NCBI GenBank assembly: GCA_030762935.1
Contig: CM060899.1
Coordinates: 18,282,001-18,346,000 of the forward strand
Reading direction: 5' to 3'
Length of the DNA: 64,000 nt
From: Hymenopus coronatus
Taxonomy: Eukaryota; Arthropoda; Insecta; Mantodea; Hymenopodidae
The notes under the pieces: model-generated
Seen by the model: only the letters and a program-made list of their open reading frames with translations
Database searches by the model: none
Told to the model about the DNA's origin: nothing
In this document: positions 10,934 through 22,112 of the stretch, piece after piece
Numbering within the stretch: the stretch's first letter is position 1
Layout: every line of letters begins with the position of its first letter
Program-made: the position numbers and the translations under genes

Positions 10934-11384
10934 CTACCTTACGGGTTTTTCACCCTCCCAACCTGAGCCACGCTATTCCCGACCTTTGTTTCATACCTAA
11001 TTCTAAAATATATGTTTTTTTATCCCGCCCAATTTTTATTTCGTTTAATGACTGCATTGACGATTTTTTTCTACATTCAGGGTCTATTTTCTGTCTGTGT
11101 ATATCACATAGTCGTTTTTATACTTTATTCAGGAAGTTATAACTATTTTCGTTACCCCTTTGACAGTTATTGTTTAAGCCAATCTTTGATAAACCCCCCC
11201 CCCGTTGTAGCCCCGCCGCCCACCATTTTAAATGATCTATGTGATTCATCTGATGTCAATAATATAGCACTCTTAGAATTGTTTGATCACCTTTAATTAT
11301 TCGCAACCAGTATCTAACTCTACTTAATTTAGCCTATACTGCATCTTCCCAGCATCCTACCTCACAAAGAACACCGTGATTAAA
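10934..11384. other. Unassigned
   Basis: T-rich sequence with a short C-run at about 11192-11200 and a 94-codon frame without a recognisable domain. Confidence 0.3.
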
Positions 11385-11463
11385 TACATTTCTAGAAAAA
11401 GTTCCGTCTGCGCTTGTGTGTGTGTCGGTTGAATACCAAAGTCGATTAAATACAGACTTGGTA
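11385..11463 (-). mobile_element. Family H fragment, left of the TIR-element insertion
   Basis: TTCTAGAAAAAGTTCCGTC, a short GT tract, then AATACCAAAGTCGATT and ACTTGGTA. It is broken at the TA 11462-11463 by the element at 11464-12512 and continues at 12513. Confidence 0.7.
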
Positions 11464-12512
11464 AGAGAAGACCGTGAAATTTGGACCAGTGTGTATTTTG
11501 GACCCATATCAATTTAAGAAAATGGGTACCGATGGGAGTACCAACAATACAGGTATCTTGAGCAGTATTTATTGCAATCGTAACCTCCGATTTTTGGTCG
11601 TCTCCTTAGCGCAGCTGCTTACCAAGCGGGAGACCTGGGTTCGATTCCTGGTATACCGGCGTGGGCATTTTTCCCCCACTTGGAGACCTGGACCGGGGTG
11701 CACTGAGCCTCGTAAGGTCCCTGGGGGGCCAATTGAGGAGCTACTTGATGGAGAAGTAGCGGCTCCAGGTCATGAGAATCGCATTAAACGGCCGGGAGGG
11801 GCTCGAGGCTATGACCACCTCTCACCCTCCAATACTGCACCCCATCCATGACGTCTGTAGTGGACCGAGATGGGGGGCGGTAAGCCAAGGTTCCCCGTGA
11901 GCTCTCGTGCCATGGAGTTATTATATTTTATAACCTCCGATTTTCCACATTATCTTGGAGGGAAGTTGTGGTGTTTGTTGAGACCGTTTTCGCTGTAATT
12001 TTGTCCCGCTTTTAGTATCGTGTTTTCTTTGGAAACTAAACTAATACGACGGATCATTTAATATATTGGGGTAAGGGTGATGTAGATTTATTTCATTAAT
12101 TCAGTTTATAAGAAATGTGATATTCATAAAGTTGTGTGGTGTCGTGTAATTTGGACCGAAGATGAAGTGTAATTTGCTCCAGTCCAAATTACACGGAATA
12201 TTCAAATAAGGTATTACCTTCTAAATTAGCGTGTGTGTATATATTTATTTATTTGAAGTCATGTTTTTAATCTACTTTTAGTAATGTATTATTGCGAATT
12301 TCAATCATTAAAAGTGAACATATACGAATCGATTATAAATATATTATATAATGGTACAATTTACACACCCTCTCAAACCAAATTACACGCCTCTGCTCCA
12401 AAATACAAGCCTCAGAAAAAAACTATAATTAAAATTTGCAAATTAAGTAGCTGGGACTAAACATTGGAAACTACCATAATGGTTAAGTGGACCAAATTAC
12501 ACGGCTTTCCCC
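11464..12512. mobile_element. Non-autonomous TIR element with TA target duplication
   Basis: Ends are AGAGAAGACCGTGAAATTTGG and, inverted, GGGGAAAGCCGTGTAATTTGG. TA lies on both sides (11462-11463 and 12513-12514). Joining the flanks gives ACTTGG-TA-TTTAAG, exactly the uninterrupted H sequence elsewhere. The terminal motif CCAAATTACACG recurs inside in both orientations (about 12144, 12184, 12376). No transposase is visible. TA duplication suggests a Tc1/mariner-type mobiliser, which is inference. Confidence 0.78.
11595..11930 (+). mobile_element. Full-length tRNA-derived SINE (SINE-3) with 14-bp target duplications
   Basis: TAACCTCCGATTTT occurs at 11581-11594 and again at 11931-11944, bracketing the element. 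The head has an A-box-like TTAGCGCAGCTGCTTACC (about 11606-11623) and a B box GGTTCGATTCC (11638-11648). A GC-rich body follows, and the tail is short and AT-rich (TTATTATATTTTA). It was inserted within the TIR element at 11464-12512. The 125-codon frame through it is not a gene. Confidence 0.88.
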
Positions 12513-12600
12513 TATTTAAGTTCATTAACGTCCAAGGATTTTCACAAAAATGCCTCTAAGGATTTTTTAAAAAATACTCTATCTTTAATTCATTGTACAC
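12513..12600 (-). mobile_element. Family H fragment, right of the TIR-element insertion
   Basis: TATTTAAGTTCATTAACGTCC and AAGGATTTTCACAAAAATGC continue the H copy broken at 11463. Confidence 0.65.
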
Positions 12601-13157
12601 CAACGAAAATTTTACTTTGAGTGAATGAGTGCATTTATTTAAATAAAAATATCATACATTGAACTTCATGAATCGCACGGGTCCACAACCCGCACGTGCG
12701 TTTGTAATACACAAAATAATAAGCAATAATAAAACAACAACAAAGAATTAAAAGGGTAAACACGAAAATAAATGGACAAAGATATTTATATACAGTAATT
12801 TAAATTTGCAGCGTAGAGTACACTTTATTCAGATATCTTAATGTACGCTATTATAATAGATAAATACACTTCAAATAAATCTATACACATGAAATGTACA
12901 CAATATATAACCCCACAACACAACAATGTTAAAGTATGACAAAATATATGTATGTAACACATTATAATTACTTTTGTTAAGCTATTCTTATTGCCCCCCA
13001 CCGCTGTTCTCTGTTATCAGCCTTCTCAGATCTCAGCTGTGTTACCTTAGGTATACATTTACCTAGCCCATCCGTGCTGCCAGTAGCGTCCAACATGCTT
13101 CTAGCTCTACATTCGCGGTGGTAAAGGATTCGGTAAATATTTTTCCCTCCATTCAAA
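12601..13157. other. Unassigned AT-rich sequence
   Basis: No gene or known repeat seen. Some minus-strand open sequence at 12977-13130 lacks recognisable motifs. Confidence 0.3.
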
Positions 13158-13660
13158 CATTTACCTTGAATTTCCTGGGAATCGCCTCTTAAGACTTTAC
13201 TCTGGATGACTTGTATAACTGGTAAATCGTAAAAAAATAGACAAAAGCTTGCCAAAAAAATGCACAAATCGTTAAAACACACTATTTATGTCATATACAT
13301 TCTTTGTAAATTAAACATTGCCGAGATATTCCTTGTTATTTGTTTCAGCTTTAAACTAATTAGACTTCTCTCATTCGAGAAGTCATCTTTCCTTTTATAT
13401 CTCTTTTGTTTTCTCATACCCTTGGTAACAGAAGTGAATTTCATTGGCAAAAGCATAGCGATTGCTTTTAAAAGATTTGATTCTCGCTGTAGCTTAGTGT
13501 ATTCCCTTTTTTCTTTTATATTTATAAGGAACTAGGTAACAAAAGCATTTCTAGCAGAGTTTATCTAGATTAGCATTATGCAGATAAAAGAAGTTACTTT
13601 TATAAAAATAGTATGTTTGACAGAACATATAGAGAATAGAACACATCACATGTTTTTAAA
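13158..13660 (-). mobile_element. Family H copy, old and 3' truncated
   Basis: Starts in the central part (ACCTTGAATTTCCTGGGAAT) and runs to a divergent 5' end (AATAGAACACATCACATG). Many differences from other copies suggest an older insertion. Confidence 0.75.
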
Positions 13661-14047
13661 TTTTTTAGGATTTTATTTTTCGGGCGTTCCTATAGTAATA
13701 TAAAATGGAACCCTGCCATGTATCCACCCATCCGTCAACAGCATTAATATTATTTCTTTAAAATATATCTTAGAACTTTCTACAGAGCTGTAATTTTCCC
13801 CCACCAAACAACGTTAAACATAATACATAAAATGTTCACTATTTTATACTCTTTCCTATCTGCTATCCAACACATCTGTTTCCTGTAGACCTGTCAGTTT
13901 CATGCTCTCCGTGTTCCAGTTATTCAGTTTATATTTGGTCTTCCTTTCCTCTTTCTTCCATCTGATGCATTACTTTCTTTTTCAGCCCTCTGAAGTACAT
14001 TCTAATTGCACGTTCGAACCATTTTAATATATTAAATATTTCAAGTG
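13661..14047. other. Unassigned
   Basis: AT-rich, no gene or shared repeat recognised. Confidence 0.3.
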
Positions 14048-14240
14048 CGGCGCCGCCGTGGTTGAGTGTTAGAGCCCTCGCCTCCCATCCAGACGAAGAG
14101 GCGTCTGGGTAGGTTTTCTCCGGGGCCTCTGATTTTCTCCGCCACTCATCAACTTCCTGATCAATCATTCCACGATCTCCATTCTGTCATTTCGTGCCGT
14201 TGTTTCCCAGACTTCCAAGATCCGTGTAGATTCTGGAGAG
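14048..14240 (+). mobile_element. tRNA-derived SINE (SINE-2), B box deleted
   Basis: The A-box region GTGGTTGAGTGTTAGAGC and CCATCCAGACG match the head of the minus-strand copies at 35.2 and 37.6 kb. The B box segment is missing and the body resumes with TTTTCTCCGGGGCCTC. The 3' boundary is approximate. Confidence 0.6.
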
Positions 14241-14375
14241 TAAGCCCACTATGAAAAAAGAACATAGTTTTCTTTATTAGTTGAACGGCTTATTTCTACG
14301 TTATTTATTCTTATTCCCTTGTCTTCCCAGCTTATCTTCTAAGGAAGCCTTGTTTAGCAGATCTCAGTATGGCTC

Positions 14376-15305
14376 CAGTATTGTCATCACTATTATTACT
14401 ATCACTATTATTATCACTGTTATTATCATCACTATTATTACTATCATTACTATTACTATTATTATCACTCTTATTACTATCACTATTATTACTATCACTA
14501 TTATCACTAATATTATCACTGTTATTATTATTATCACTATCATTATTATCACTATTATTATCACTGATATTATTATCACTATTATTATCACTGTTATTAT
14601 TATCAACACTATTATTACTATCGCTATTATTAGTATCACTATTATCACTAATATTATCACTGTTATTATTATTATCACTATCATTATTATCACTATTATT
14701 ATCACTGTTATTATTATCAACACTATTATTACTATCACTATTATTAGTATCACTATTATCACTAATATTATCACTGTTATTATTATCATTATCACTCTCA
14801 TTATTATCACTATTATTATCACTGTTATTATTATCAACACTATTATTAGTATCACTATAATCACTAATATTATCACTGTTATTATTATTATCACTATCAT
14901 TATTATCACTATTATTATAACTGTTATTATTATCAACACTATTATTACTAATATTATCACTGTTATTATTATTATTATCATTATTATCACTTGCTATTAT
15001 CCCTTATTATCACTATTATCACTTTTTATCACTATGATTATTATTATTATTGTTGTTGTTATTACTATCAATATTATGAGCATGTTTCATCTTTATTTTT
15101 ATTATTATGATTATTATTATTACTATGATCATTATTAATAATAACATTGTTATTAAGAACTTCATTATTAGTATTATTGATATTATCATTGTTATTATTG
15201 TAATTATCATTGTTATTATTATAATTGCTGTTATTACCATGACTTTACTATCGTCATTATTATCATCAATATCATCATTATTATTATTATCATCATCACT
15301 TTTAT
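14376..15305. repeat. ATT/ATC trinucleotide-based minisatellite
   Basis: Almost pure runs of TTA, TCA and CTA-type triplets. The block TAATATTATCACTG recurs at about 14508, 14649, 14763, 14865 and 14949, giving spacings of 141, 114, 102 and 84 nt, all multiples of three. The second part (about 15000-15305) is less regular. Long frames on both strands (285 and 208 codons, almost only I/T/V/L/S) are a by-product of the triplet repeat. Confidence 0.95.
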
Positions 15306-16207
15306 GATAATTAATATTTGTTTCACAGAACGCTACCAACGAAGAGACTGCGGTTCTTTTCCAGCACCGACTTGGGGATTTTTTCACATGCTGCGTGGCC
15401 TAGTAAAGCATGCACTCTGATATTTGGGAGGTTATTAAAGAAACAATTGATGAAAAAGATAACATTTTATGAATACAAATTTCATTGAGTACACCAACTT
15501 CATAAAATCTAATGCTTTATTAATGGTTATTTTATGAACCTTGAATTTGGTAGATGAAATTATAATTTATTTAGATTGAATATTTAATAAAAGTAAATTA
15601 TGCATAACATTGCTGGCTTCTAGTTGCTGCCGCGTCATCGTAATCTTCTGCCAACGTTTCGACTTCTTCTTGTTGAGATCGTCTTCAGGGCTACAAAGCG
15701 CCGACTGCTGCAGCAACCAAAAGCGAGCAATATTATGCGCGAAACTGGCCGCGGAAGCCTACGAGAACAAAATTGGGTTATATATAATTTCAGTTTTCTT
15801 TACAGAAAAGTAAAGGCAGAGATCCTGCCTGTACAAAGTCCCATGTTGTCTCATTCTGCCTTATTTAACATATACCACCACTGTTATTGCTCTCTGTAGG
15901 TATAGGATGTTTTAAGAAAGGAAATGGAGGCGGAGTTTACAGCTCTCATAATATTATTTGCATTAGGTCGCAATTTGCTTATAATACGACTATAAGCGCA
16001 TTTGCACTATTCCGGACCTGCAGCATCGTGCACCATAAAAGCTGATAAGTTAATTTTTATCATTTTTCTTTTCCTTATTCATTGCAAATATAGACGTTTA
16101 TAATTTCGCTACCAATTATAGTAAATATTGCAAGTGTTTCATCTCACCCAAAAATGAGGTTGTTGAAATGTCAACTGAAATATATTTTGAGGCACCTTGA
16201 ATAAACA
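15306..16207. other. Unassigned, with a hammerhead-like stretch on the minus strand
   Basis: AT-rich flanks surround a GC-richer island at 15610-15780. On the minus strand the island reads CTGAAGA ... CGAAAC between arms GTTGCTGC and GCAGCAAC (about 15622-15717). I see no gene. The remainder is featureless. Confidence 0.35.
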
Positions 16208-17079
16208 ATCTGATGTGCTTCATTCACATGACTTTCTCTATATCTCTGCAACAAATTATTATTAAAAACCTTATGCTTCTATTTTCTTCATTCTAATCGA
16301 GAAAAAATCAGCAGAAATTGTCCTATTAATTGCTTCCTTGTAAGTAGGAGCGAAATAAGGCGGTACCATTGGTTAAAGTGGTAGTCAAAAGTTGGCTGCT
16401 ATGTGACTGAAGATCCTTTGTTTGTATGGACTGGAATTGTTAAATTCCTGTATAAGAAGAGTACGTTTTTTAAGCTCAAACCAAAAAAAAAAAAAAAACA
16501 AAAAAACAAGGAGTATCTCAAAAACGATCAACTCCACGAAAAAATGTATATTAGATAAATTGTGTGTTTTAAGGTGCTCTACATTTTTCGTGTTGTAAGT
16601 TTTTGTCCATCTCTTACGGTTTAGCAGTTATGTAAAATTCCGTAAAATTCATCCAGAATAAAGTAGTCTTCAGAGGCTATTCCCAGAAAATTCAAGATAT
16701 ACATTCTATTTGTCGTGTAAATATCTTTAATATAGGACATTTTAATCAAATCATTTTAATCATTTTTGAGAAAATCAAACTTTTCGATAAAAGTTCCATG
16801 TAAAGTGTAGTTTGGGGTGGGAGGATTATTTTCAAAAACCTGGAAGATACCAAACCTAAACACCAAATTTGGTATTTTACTTTACTTTTCGTTTTTGAGC
16901 TATCGTGTTCACAGACACACGGACACACACACACGGACCTTTTTCTGAAAATGCTTTTTTTGGATACAGGGGACCCTAAAGCATATATTTCCAGTGAAAT
17001 CTCGGTATCGAATTTTTGGGTGGACCTTAATACATTGTCTATACACTATATACATAATACGTATAGAGAAAGTAAAAAA
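16208..17079 (+). mobile_element. Family H copy, complete, subfamily A
   Basis: Starts ATCTGATGTGCTTCATTC, subterminal ACTTTCTCTA at about 16231, A-run at about 16483, CA tract at 16910-16940, terminal arm CGTATAGAGAAAGTAAAAAA. Confidence 0.88.
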
Positions 17080-17084
17080 GTTTT

Positions 17085-17387
17085 AATAAGATCTCTGTGT
17101 ATGTGTGTGAAGAAACAAACCGTTAAAAACAAAACATGACAAATATTTAAGTTCAGCATTTTCCAAGGATTCAAACAAAGATTTCTAAGAATATCCTCAC
17201 CCCAAACTAAGAAACTTTTTCGAAAATATTTGTTTTTTCAAAAATGGCTGCTAACAATTTGGTGTAAATATTATATGTTTAAGTTATTTACATGACAAAT
17301 GAAATGTAGTTATATATTGAATTTTCAGGGAATAGCTTCTAACTTACTCTTCATTATGGAATACCTTTGCATAATTGGTAAACAGAA
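17085..17387 (-). mobile_element. Family H copy, partial and divergent
   Basis: GT tract (TGTGTATGTGTGTGAAG), CCTCACCCCAAACTAAG and GAATTTTCAGGGAATAGC are present. Both ends are missing. Confidence 0.7.
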
Positions 17388-18123
17388 AAAAATCTGATAT
17401 ACCCCACTCACATGATTTTCTCTACACTTCTTTCACAAATTATTGTGAAGGGATGCCTATGCTCCTATCTGCTTTGTCCTAATGGAGATAAAAATTAGCA
17501 GAAATAGTCTTATTACTTGCTTCCTTGTAAGTAGGAGCGAAATAAGGGATACACTAGACTAAAACAATAGTAAACTCGTTAAAAATTTGGTTGCCATTTG
17601 AATTTCTTTGCATTGCCAGGAGTTGTCAAATTCCTGTATGTGAAATGTTTAAAGTATTTTAAAATAGAAACAAGGAATATATAAAAATTTGATGAAAAAG
17701 GTGTACAATCTAAATAGTGTGTTTCAAAGAGATCTAAAATTTTTTGTGTAGTAAGTTTTTCTCTATTCCTTACGGTTTTTTAGTTATGCAAAATTCAACC
17801 AGTATAAAGACGTCTTCGTAGGCTATTTCCAGAAAATTCAAGATGTACATTTTATTTGTTATGTAAAGATCTTTAATATGCGGTATTATAATGAAAATCT
17901 TTACAGCCATTTTTGGAAAATCAAAATTTTCGTGTCGCATTCTTGAAAGATACTAGAATTAAAACCAAGCTTGGTATTTTACCTGTCGTTTATGATTTAT
18001 TATGTTCACGGACACACAAACCTTTTTCTAAAACTGTTTTTATGGATAAAAGGGAATCTATATTTCTGATGAAATCTTTGTTTGGAACGTAATACGTACA
18101 TATTACGTGTAGAGTACGTTAAA
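17388..18123 (+). mobile_element. Family H copy, divergent
   Basis: Starts AAATCTGATATACCCCACTC with the subterminal ATTTTCTCTACAC, and ends at ATATTACGTGTAGAGTACG. Confidence 0.8.
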
Positions 18124-18625
18124 ATGTAGACCCGCATCTACATTTTATACACATTCTTATGGAGTTTCCCATATCAGAGATATTCCTCTTGATTCGCTTA
18201 TATTTTCAAATACCCTTCCATCAAGTTGGAAGTTTCTATAGGGTTAGCCTTGCAATCCAATCAAAAATTCATTTTCGAGATTTCTCGGAAAGGTATGCTT
18301 TTGATGTGACATGAATCAAAAAATAATATTTTTAGAAACCGGTCTCTCTCTCTCTTTCTCTCTCTCTGTGTATGTGTGTGTGAGAGGGAGAACAGTATAC
18401 CTCAAAAACTAAAAGTACGTTGAATACCCAACTAGATATCTAAATCCAGCAACTTCCAAGAATTCGACAATATTTTCATACACTGCTAACTAACCTTAAT
18501 TGGACACTTTACTTACATTTATCTTCCAAAATTTGGTTTTATTGATTAAAGTACTACATGTTTGCGGTATTTCCATGAAAAATCAAATAAATGTGCTGAA
18601 ATTTCTGGAAATAGTCTCTGCAGTA

Positions 18626-19499
18626 CAGGGTTACTACAAAAGAAATAGACAAATTCAACTGCCTGTAAAACAAAAACTATTAGAGATAGCAACCTAATTA
18701 TTTTGGAGGTATGTTGAGAAACTTTCAAAGTTTTGTTTGTTACTATTGGTAACGCTGTAGTGTTTTGTTTGTTGTTGCAGAAGCTGAAATGGCGGAAAAT
18801 CCTGTGGAAAAGGCATATTGCGTGTTGGAATTTGCTAGAACGCAATCAGCAACTGTTGTCCAACGACATTTTAGAACACGTTACCACAAAACGCCCCCGA
18901 CTAGACAGTCAATCTACGACTGGTATAGAAAATTCGAGACAGCGGGATGTTTGTCCAAAGGGAAGAGCTCGGGAAGACCAAGAATTTCGGAAGAAAACGT
19001 TGAACGTGTTCGTTCTGCCTACATAAGAAGCACATCTAGGGCAAGCATGCAATTACAAATTCCACAGCAAACTGTATGGAAAATCTTGCGGAAGCGACTG
19101 CACATGACGCCTTACAGATTACAGATGTTGCAGTTTCTGAGTGAAGAAGATAAGGTCATACGGCGTGACTTTTGCATCGACATATTGCGACATGATGAAG
19201 ACGATGCTGGTTTTTGTGAGCGCATTATTTCATTTTTGTGGTAACGTGTTCTAAAATGTCGTTGGACAACAGTTGCTGATTGCGTTCTAGCAAATTCCAA
19301 CACGCAATATGCCTTTTCCACAGGATTTTCCGCCATTTCAGCTTCTGCAACAACAAACAAAACACTACAGCGTTACCAATAGTAACAAACAAAACCCTGA
19401 GAGTTTCTCAACATACCTCCAAAATAATTAGGTTGCTATCTCTAATAGTTTTTGTTTTACATGCTGTTGAAGTTGTCTATTTCTTTTGTAGTAACCCTG
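18626..19499 (+). mobile_element. Fold-back mariner A element, copy 2
   Basis: Same terminal repeats as copy 1, TA on both sides (18624-18625, 19500-19501). The normal 3' half is absent. Instead 19234-19499 is an inverted copy of 18626-18891, so the element has 266-bp arms around a 342-bp centre. The arms differ at only a few positions by eye, so the rearrangement appears recent relative to the decay in copy 1. Confidence 0.92.
18789..19244 (+). CDS. Truncated mariner A transposase, DNA-binding part only
   Basis: An uninterrupted frame of about 151 codons starts at ATG 18789 (MAENPVEKAYCVLEFARTQ), the same start as in copy 1; an upstream in-frame ATG at 18765 is also possible. It carries the whole N-terminal region: QSIYDWYRKFE, the GRPRISEENVERVR linker, and the second helix-turn-helix QIPQQTVWKILRKRL. 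It continues through QFLSEEDK and RRDFCID, then runs into the inverted arm and stops at 19242-19244 after a few foreign residues. All three catalytic aspartates are absent. An in-frame 12-nt gap relative to copy 1 lies after YIRS. If expressed it could bind mariner A ends without cutting; that role is inference. On the minus strand the right arm encodes the first 40 or so residues again (from about 19336). Confidence 0.6.
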   Translation: MAENPVEKAYCVLEFARTQSATVVQRHFRTRYHKTPPTRQSIYDWYRKFETAGCLSKGKSSGRPRISEENVERVRSAYIRSTSRASMQLQIPQQTVWKILRKRLHMTPYRLQMLQFLSEEDKVIRRDFCIDILRHDEDDAGFCERIISFLW

Positions 19500-19902
19500 T
19501 ATTCTTCATTCTGAATGATTTTTGCATTAATGGTTAACCGTAAGAAATAGACAAAAATGTACTAGACAAAGATATAGAATTCGTTAACCTACCCAATTTA
19601 TGTTGGATTTTTTTTTCTTTTTTTTTTCTTACGATTAGAAAATCATTTCTAAAATATCCCTTGCTATTGGTGTAAATTTTAAAATAGTTTACACATTTAT
19701 CAAATAAGAATTCATTTTTAATTATTTTTGTAGTGATAGCCAAAAACGAATATTAAAGTTATCACACAGAACTGGATCGTAAAAGATATGATTGTCACTT
19801 CTGCCTAAAGCAATCCTTTATTTCCCTTCTAACTACAAGGAAGTACATAATAAGCCAACTTCTGTTACATGTTTACCTGGATTACTGTCAAGTAGATAGA
19901 AG

Positions 19903-20646
19903 AAAAATCTGGTGTTCCATTTACATGACTTTCTCTACATCTCTCCAACAAATTATTGTTAAAAATCTAATGCTTCTATTTACTTCATGCTAATTCAGAA
20001 AATTAGCAAAAATAGTCTTATTACCTACTTCCTTGTAAGTAGAAGCGATATAAAGGAGTACCATAGGTTAAAGTGACAGTCAGAAGCTGGTTACTATGTA
20101 ACTGAAGTTCCTTTCTTTGTGTGGACAAGAGTTGACAAATTCCTGTTTGAGAAAGGTATATGTTTTTCAAAGCTGAAACGAAAAATAGGAATATCTTAAA
20201 AAGGATCAACTCAACGAAAAAAATTATATAACATAAATTGTGCGTTTTAATGTGCTCTACCTCTTCTGTGTAGTAAGTTTTGTCCATATTTTACAGTTTA
20301 GCAGTTACGCAAAATTTTGTAAAATGCATCCAGAATAAAGTAGTCTTTAGAGGCTATTCCCAGAAAATTCAAGATATACATTTTATTTGTCAGGCAAATA
20401 TCTTTAATATATGATATATTTTATTTGAGAAAATCAAAATTTTGAAAAAATGTCCATGTAAAGGGTGGCTTAGGATTGGCGGAATCTCTTTAAAATCTTC
20501 GTGTCGTATCCTTGGAAGATACCAAACGTAAATAACAAGTTTTGTATTTAACGGTCTTTTCGTTTTTGAGCTATGCTGTCCACAGACACACGCACGGATC
20601 CTTTTCCAAAAATGCACTATGTACATAGTACGTGTAGAGAAAGCAA
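19903..20646 (+). mobile_element. Family H copy with a 3' deletion
   Basis: Starts AAATCTGGTGTTCCATTTAC. The sequence between the CA tract and the hairpin is lost (CCAAAAATGCACTATGTACA at about 20605). Ends CGTGTAGAGAAAGC. Confidence 0.85.
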
Positions 20647-20718
20647 AATTTTTTTCAATAATAGTTTGTTGCAGAATAAGTAGAGAATGTGATATGAATG
20701 TAAGACATGCTATTTTTC
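20647..20718 (-). mobile_element. Family H 5' end fragment
   Basis: AATAATAGTTTGTTGCAG ... GTAGAGAATGTGATATGAAT ... ACATGCTATTTTT is an isolated TCTGATG-type end on the opposite strand. Confidence 0.65.
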
Positions 20719-21242
20719 CGCTTTAAGTATCCCGAGATATTCATGTGGTATTTCTGCTCTCGCACAATGCGGTCACAACATTCCGAGTGGTGAGGAACTC
20801 TAATGGCCTCTGGTACACCTAACTGTAATTAGAGGAGCTTAGGCTCACTAATGCATACCGTTTAAATCAGCAAGAGTTTCTAAACACAAACAGAAGCACA
20901 AGTATTCCGTTAATGTGCTTTCTTTCCTGCTTCCGACAACTCTAAAGCAACCTAGACATGATGGTTCGCAATTATGCGAGAGCCTCCAGAAAGTCCCAAG
21001 TGATTAGTCATAACTAAATAATAACGAAAGTTATCAACACAACCTTGCTCTATCTCTCAACGTGACCGTCATTATTATCAAGGTGTTTATTGTCACGTGG
21101 TACCGGTTTTTCAACTCAGATGCTTCACTCTTTAACCCTAAAGATCTGAGCCAAAATGTCACTGTCACTTTGAGTTCATTGGCTAGTTAATTTTTTCCAC
21201 TCAAAAAGTCATATACAGTGCCCAAAGTGTAACGCCGATTTT
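20719..21242. other. Unassigned with dispersed repeat X segments
   Basis: CATAACTAAATAATAACGAA (about 21010) is related to about 4130. GTCACGTGGTACCGG (about 21090) is inverted relative to 23.69 kb. No gene seen. Confidence 0.4.
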
Positions 21243-22112
21243 TAATTTCTCTACAAGTACTATATACATAGTGTATAGATAAGGTATTGCGCTCCACCCA
21301 AAATTCGATACCGAGATTTCACCGGAAATATATGTTTTACGGTCCCCTGTATCCAAGAAAAGCATTTTCAGAAAAAGGTCCGTGTGTGTCCGAGTGTCAG
21401 TGTGTCCGTATGTCTGTGAACACGATAACTCAAAAACGAAAAGTTGGTAAAACACCAAACTTGGTATTTAAGTTTAGTATCTTCCAGGGATGCGAGACGA
21501 AGATTTTGAGAAAAATCCCCCCACCCCCAACTACCCTTTGTATGGAACTTTTTTCGAAAATTTTGATTTTCTCAAAAATGGCTCTAACGATATTGATTAA
21601 AATATCATATTTTAAAGACATTTACCCGACAAATAAAATGTATATCTTGAATTTTCTGGGAATAGCCTCTGAAGAGTAGTTTATTCTGGATGAATTTTAC
21701 GGAATTTTGAATAACTGCTAAACCGTAAGAAACGGACAAAAACTTACTACACAAAAAATGTAGATCACCTTAAAACACACAATTTATGTTATATGCATTT
21801 TTTTCGTGGGGTTCGTCGTTTTTGAGAATCCTTGTTTTTGGTTTCTGCTATGAAAAACATACTTTTCTCTCAAAGGAATTTATCAACTCCTGTCCATGTA
21901 AACAAAGTAACTTCAGTGACATAGCAACGAGTTTTTGACTATCACTCTAGCCTATGGTACACCCTTATTTCGCTTATACTTACAAGGAAGCAAGTAATAA
22001 GCTTATTTCTGCTATTTTTTTCTGAATAGCACGAAGCAAATAGAAGTATACGCTTTTTAAGAATAATTGAGATGTAGAGAAAGTCATGTGAATGGTACAC
22101 ATCAGATTTTTT
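21243..22112 (-). mobile_element. Family H copy, complete, subfamily A
   Basis: Hairpin at 21246-21285 (ACAAGTACTATATACATAGT), GT tract at about 21380-21420, and 5' end GAATGGTACACATCAGATTT. Confidence 0.88.

Larger units (their letters stand above)
18124..19902 (-). mobile_element. Family H copy, very divergent, split by mariner A copy 2
   Basis: Recognisable H blocks flank the mariner at 18626-19499: GAAATTTCTGGAAATAGTCTC on the left and TCATTCTGAATGATTTTTGC on the right. A CT microsatellite lies at about 18343-18368. Outer limits are uncertain. Confidence 0.6.

Noticed and set aside
11595..11665. Functional tRNA gene
   Set aside because: A- and B-box similarity belongs to a SINE with target duplications; there is no complete cloverleaf. 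The same applies to the heads at 107, 23.9, 35.2, 37.6 and 54.6 kb.
11474..11851. A 125-codon frame across the TIR element and SINE
   Set aside because: It crosses two independent insertions and translates tRNA-like sequence.
14281..15138. A 285-codon open frame, with a 208-codon frame on the other strand
   Set aside because: Both are products of the triplet minisatellite (almost only I, T, V, L, S) and have no protein character.
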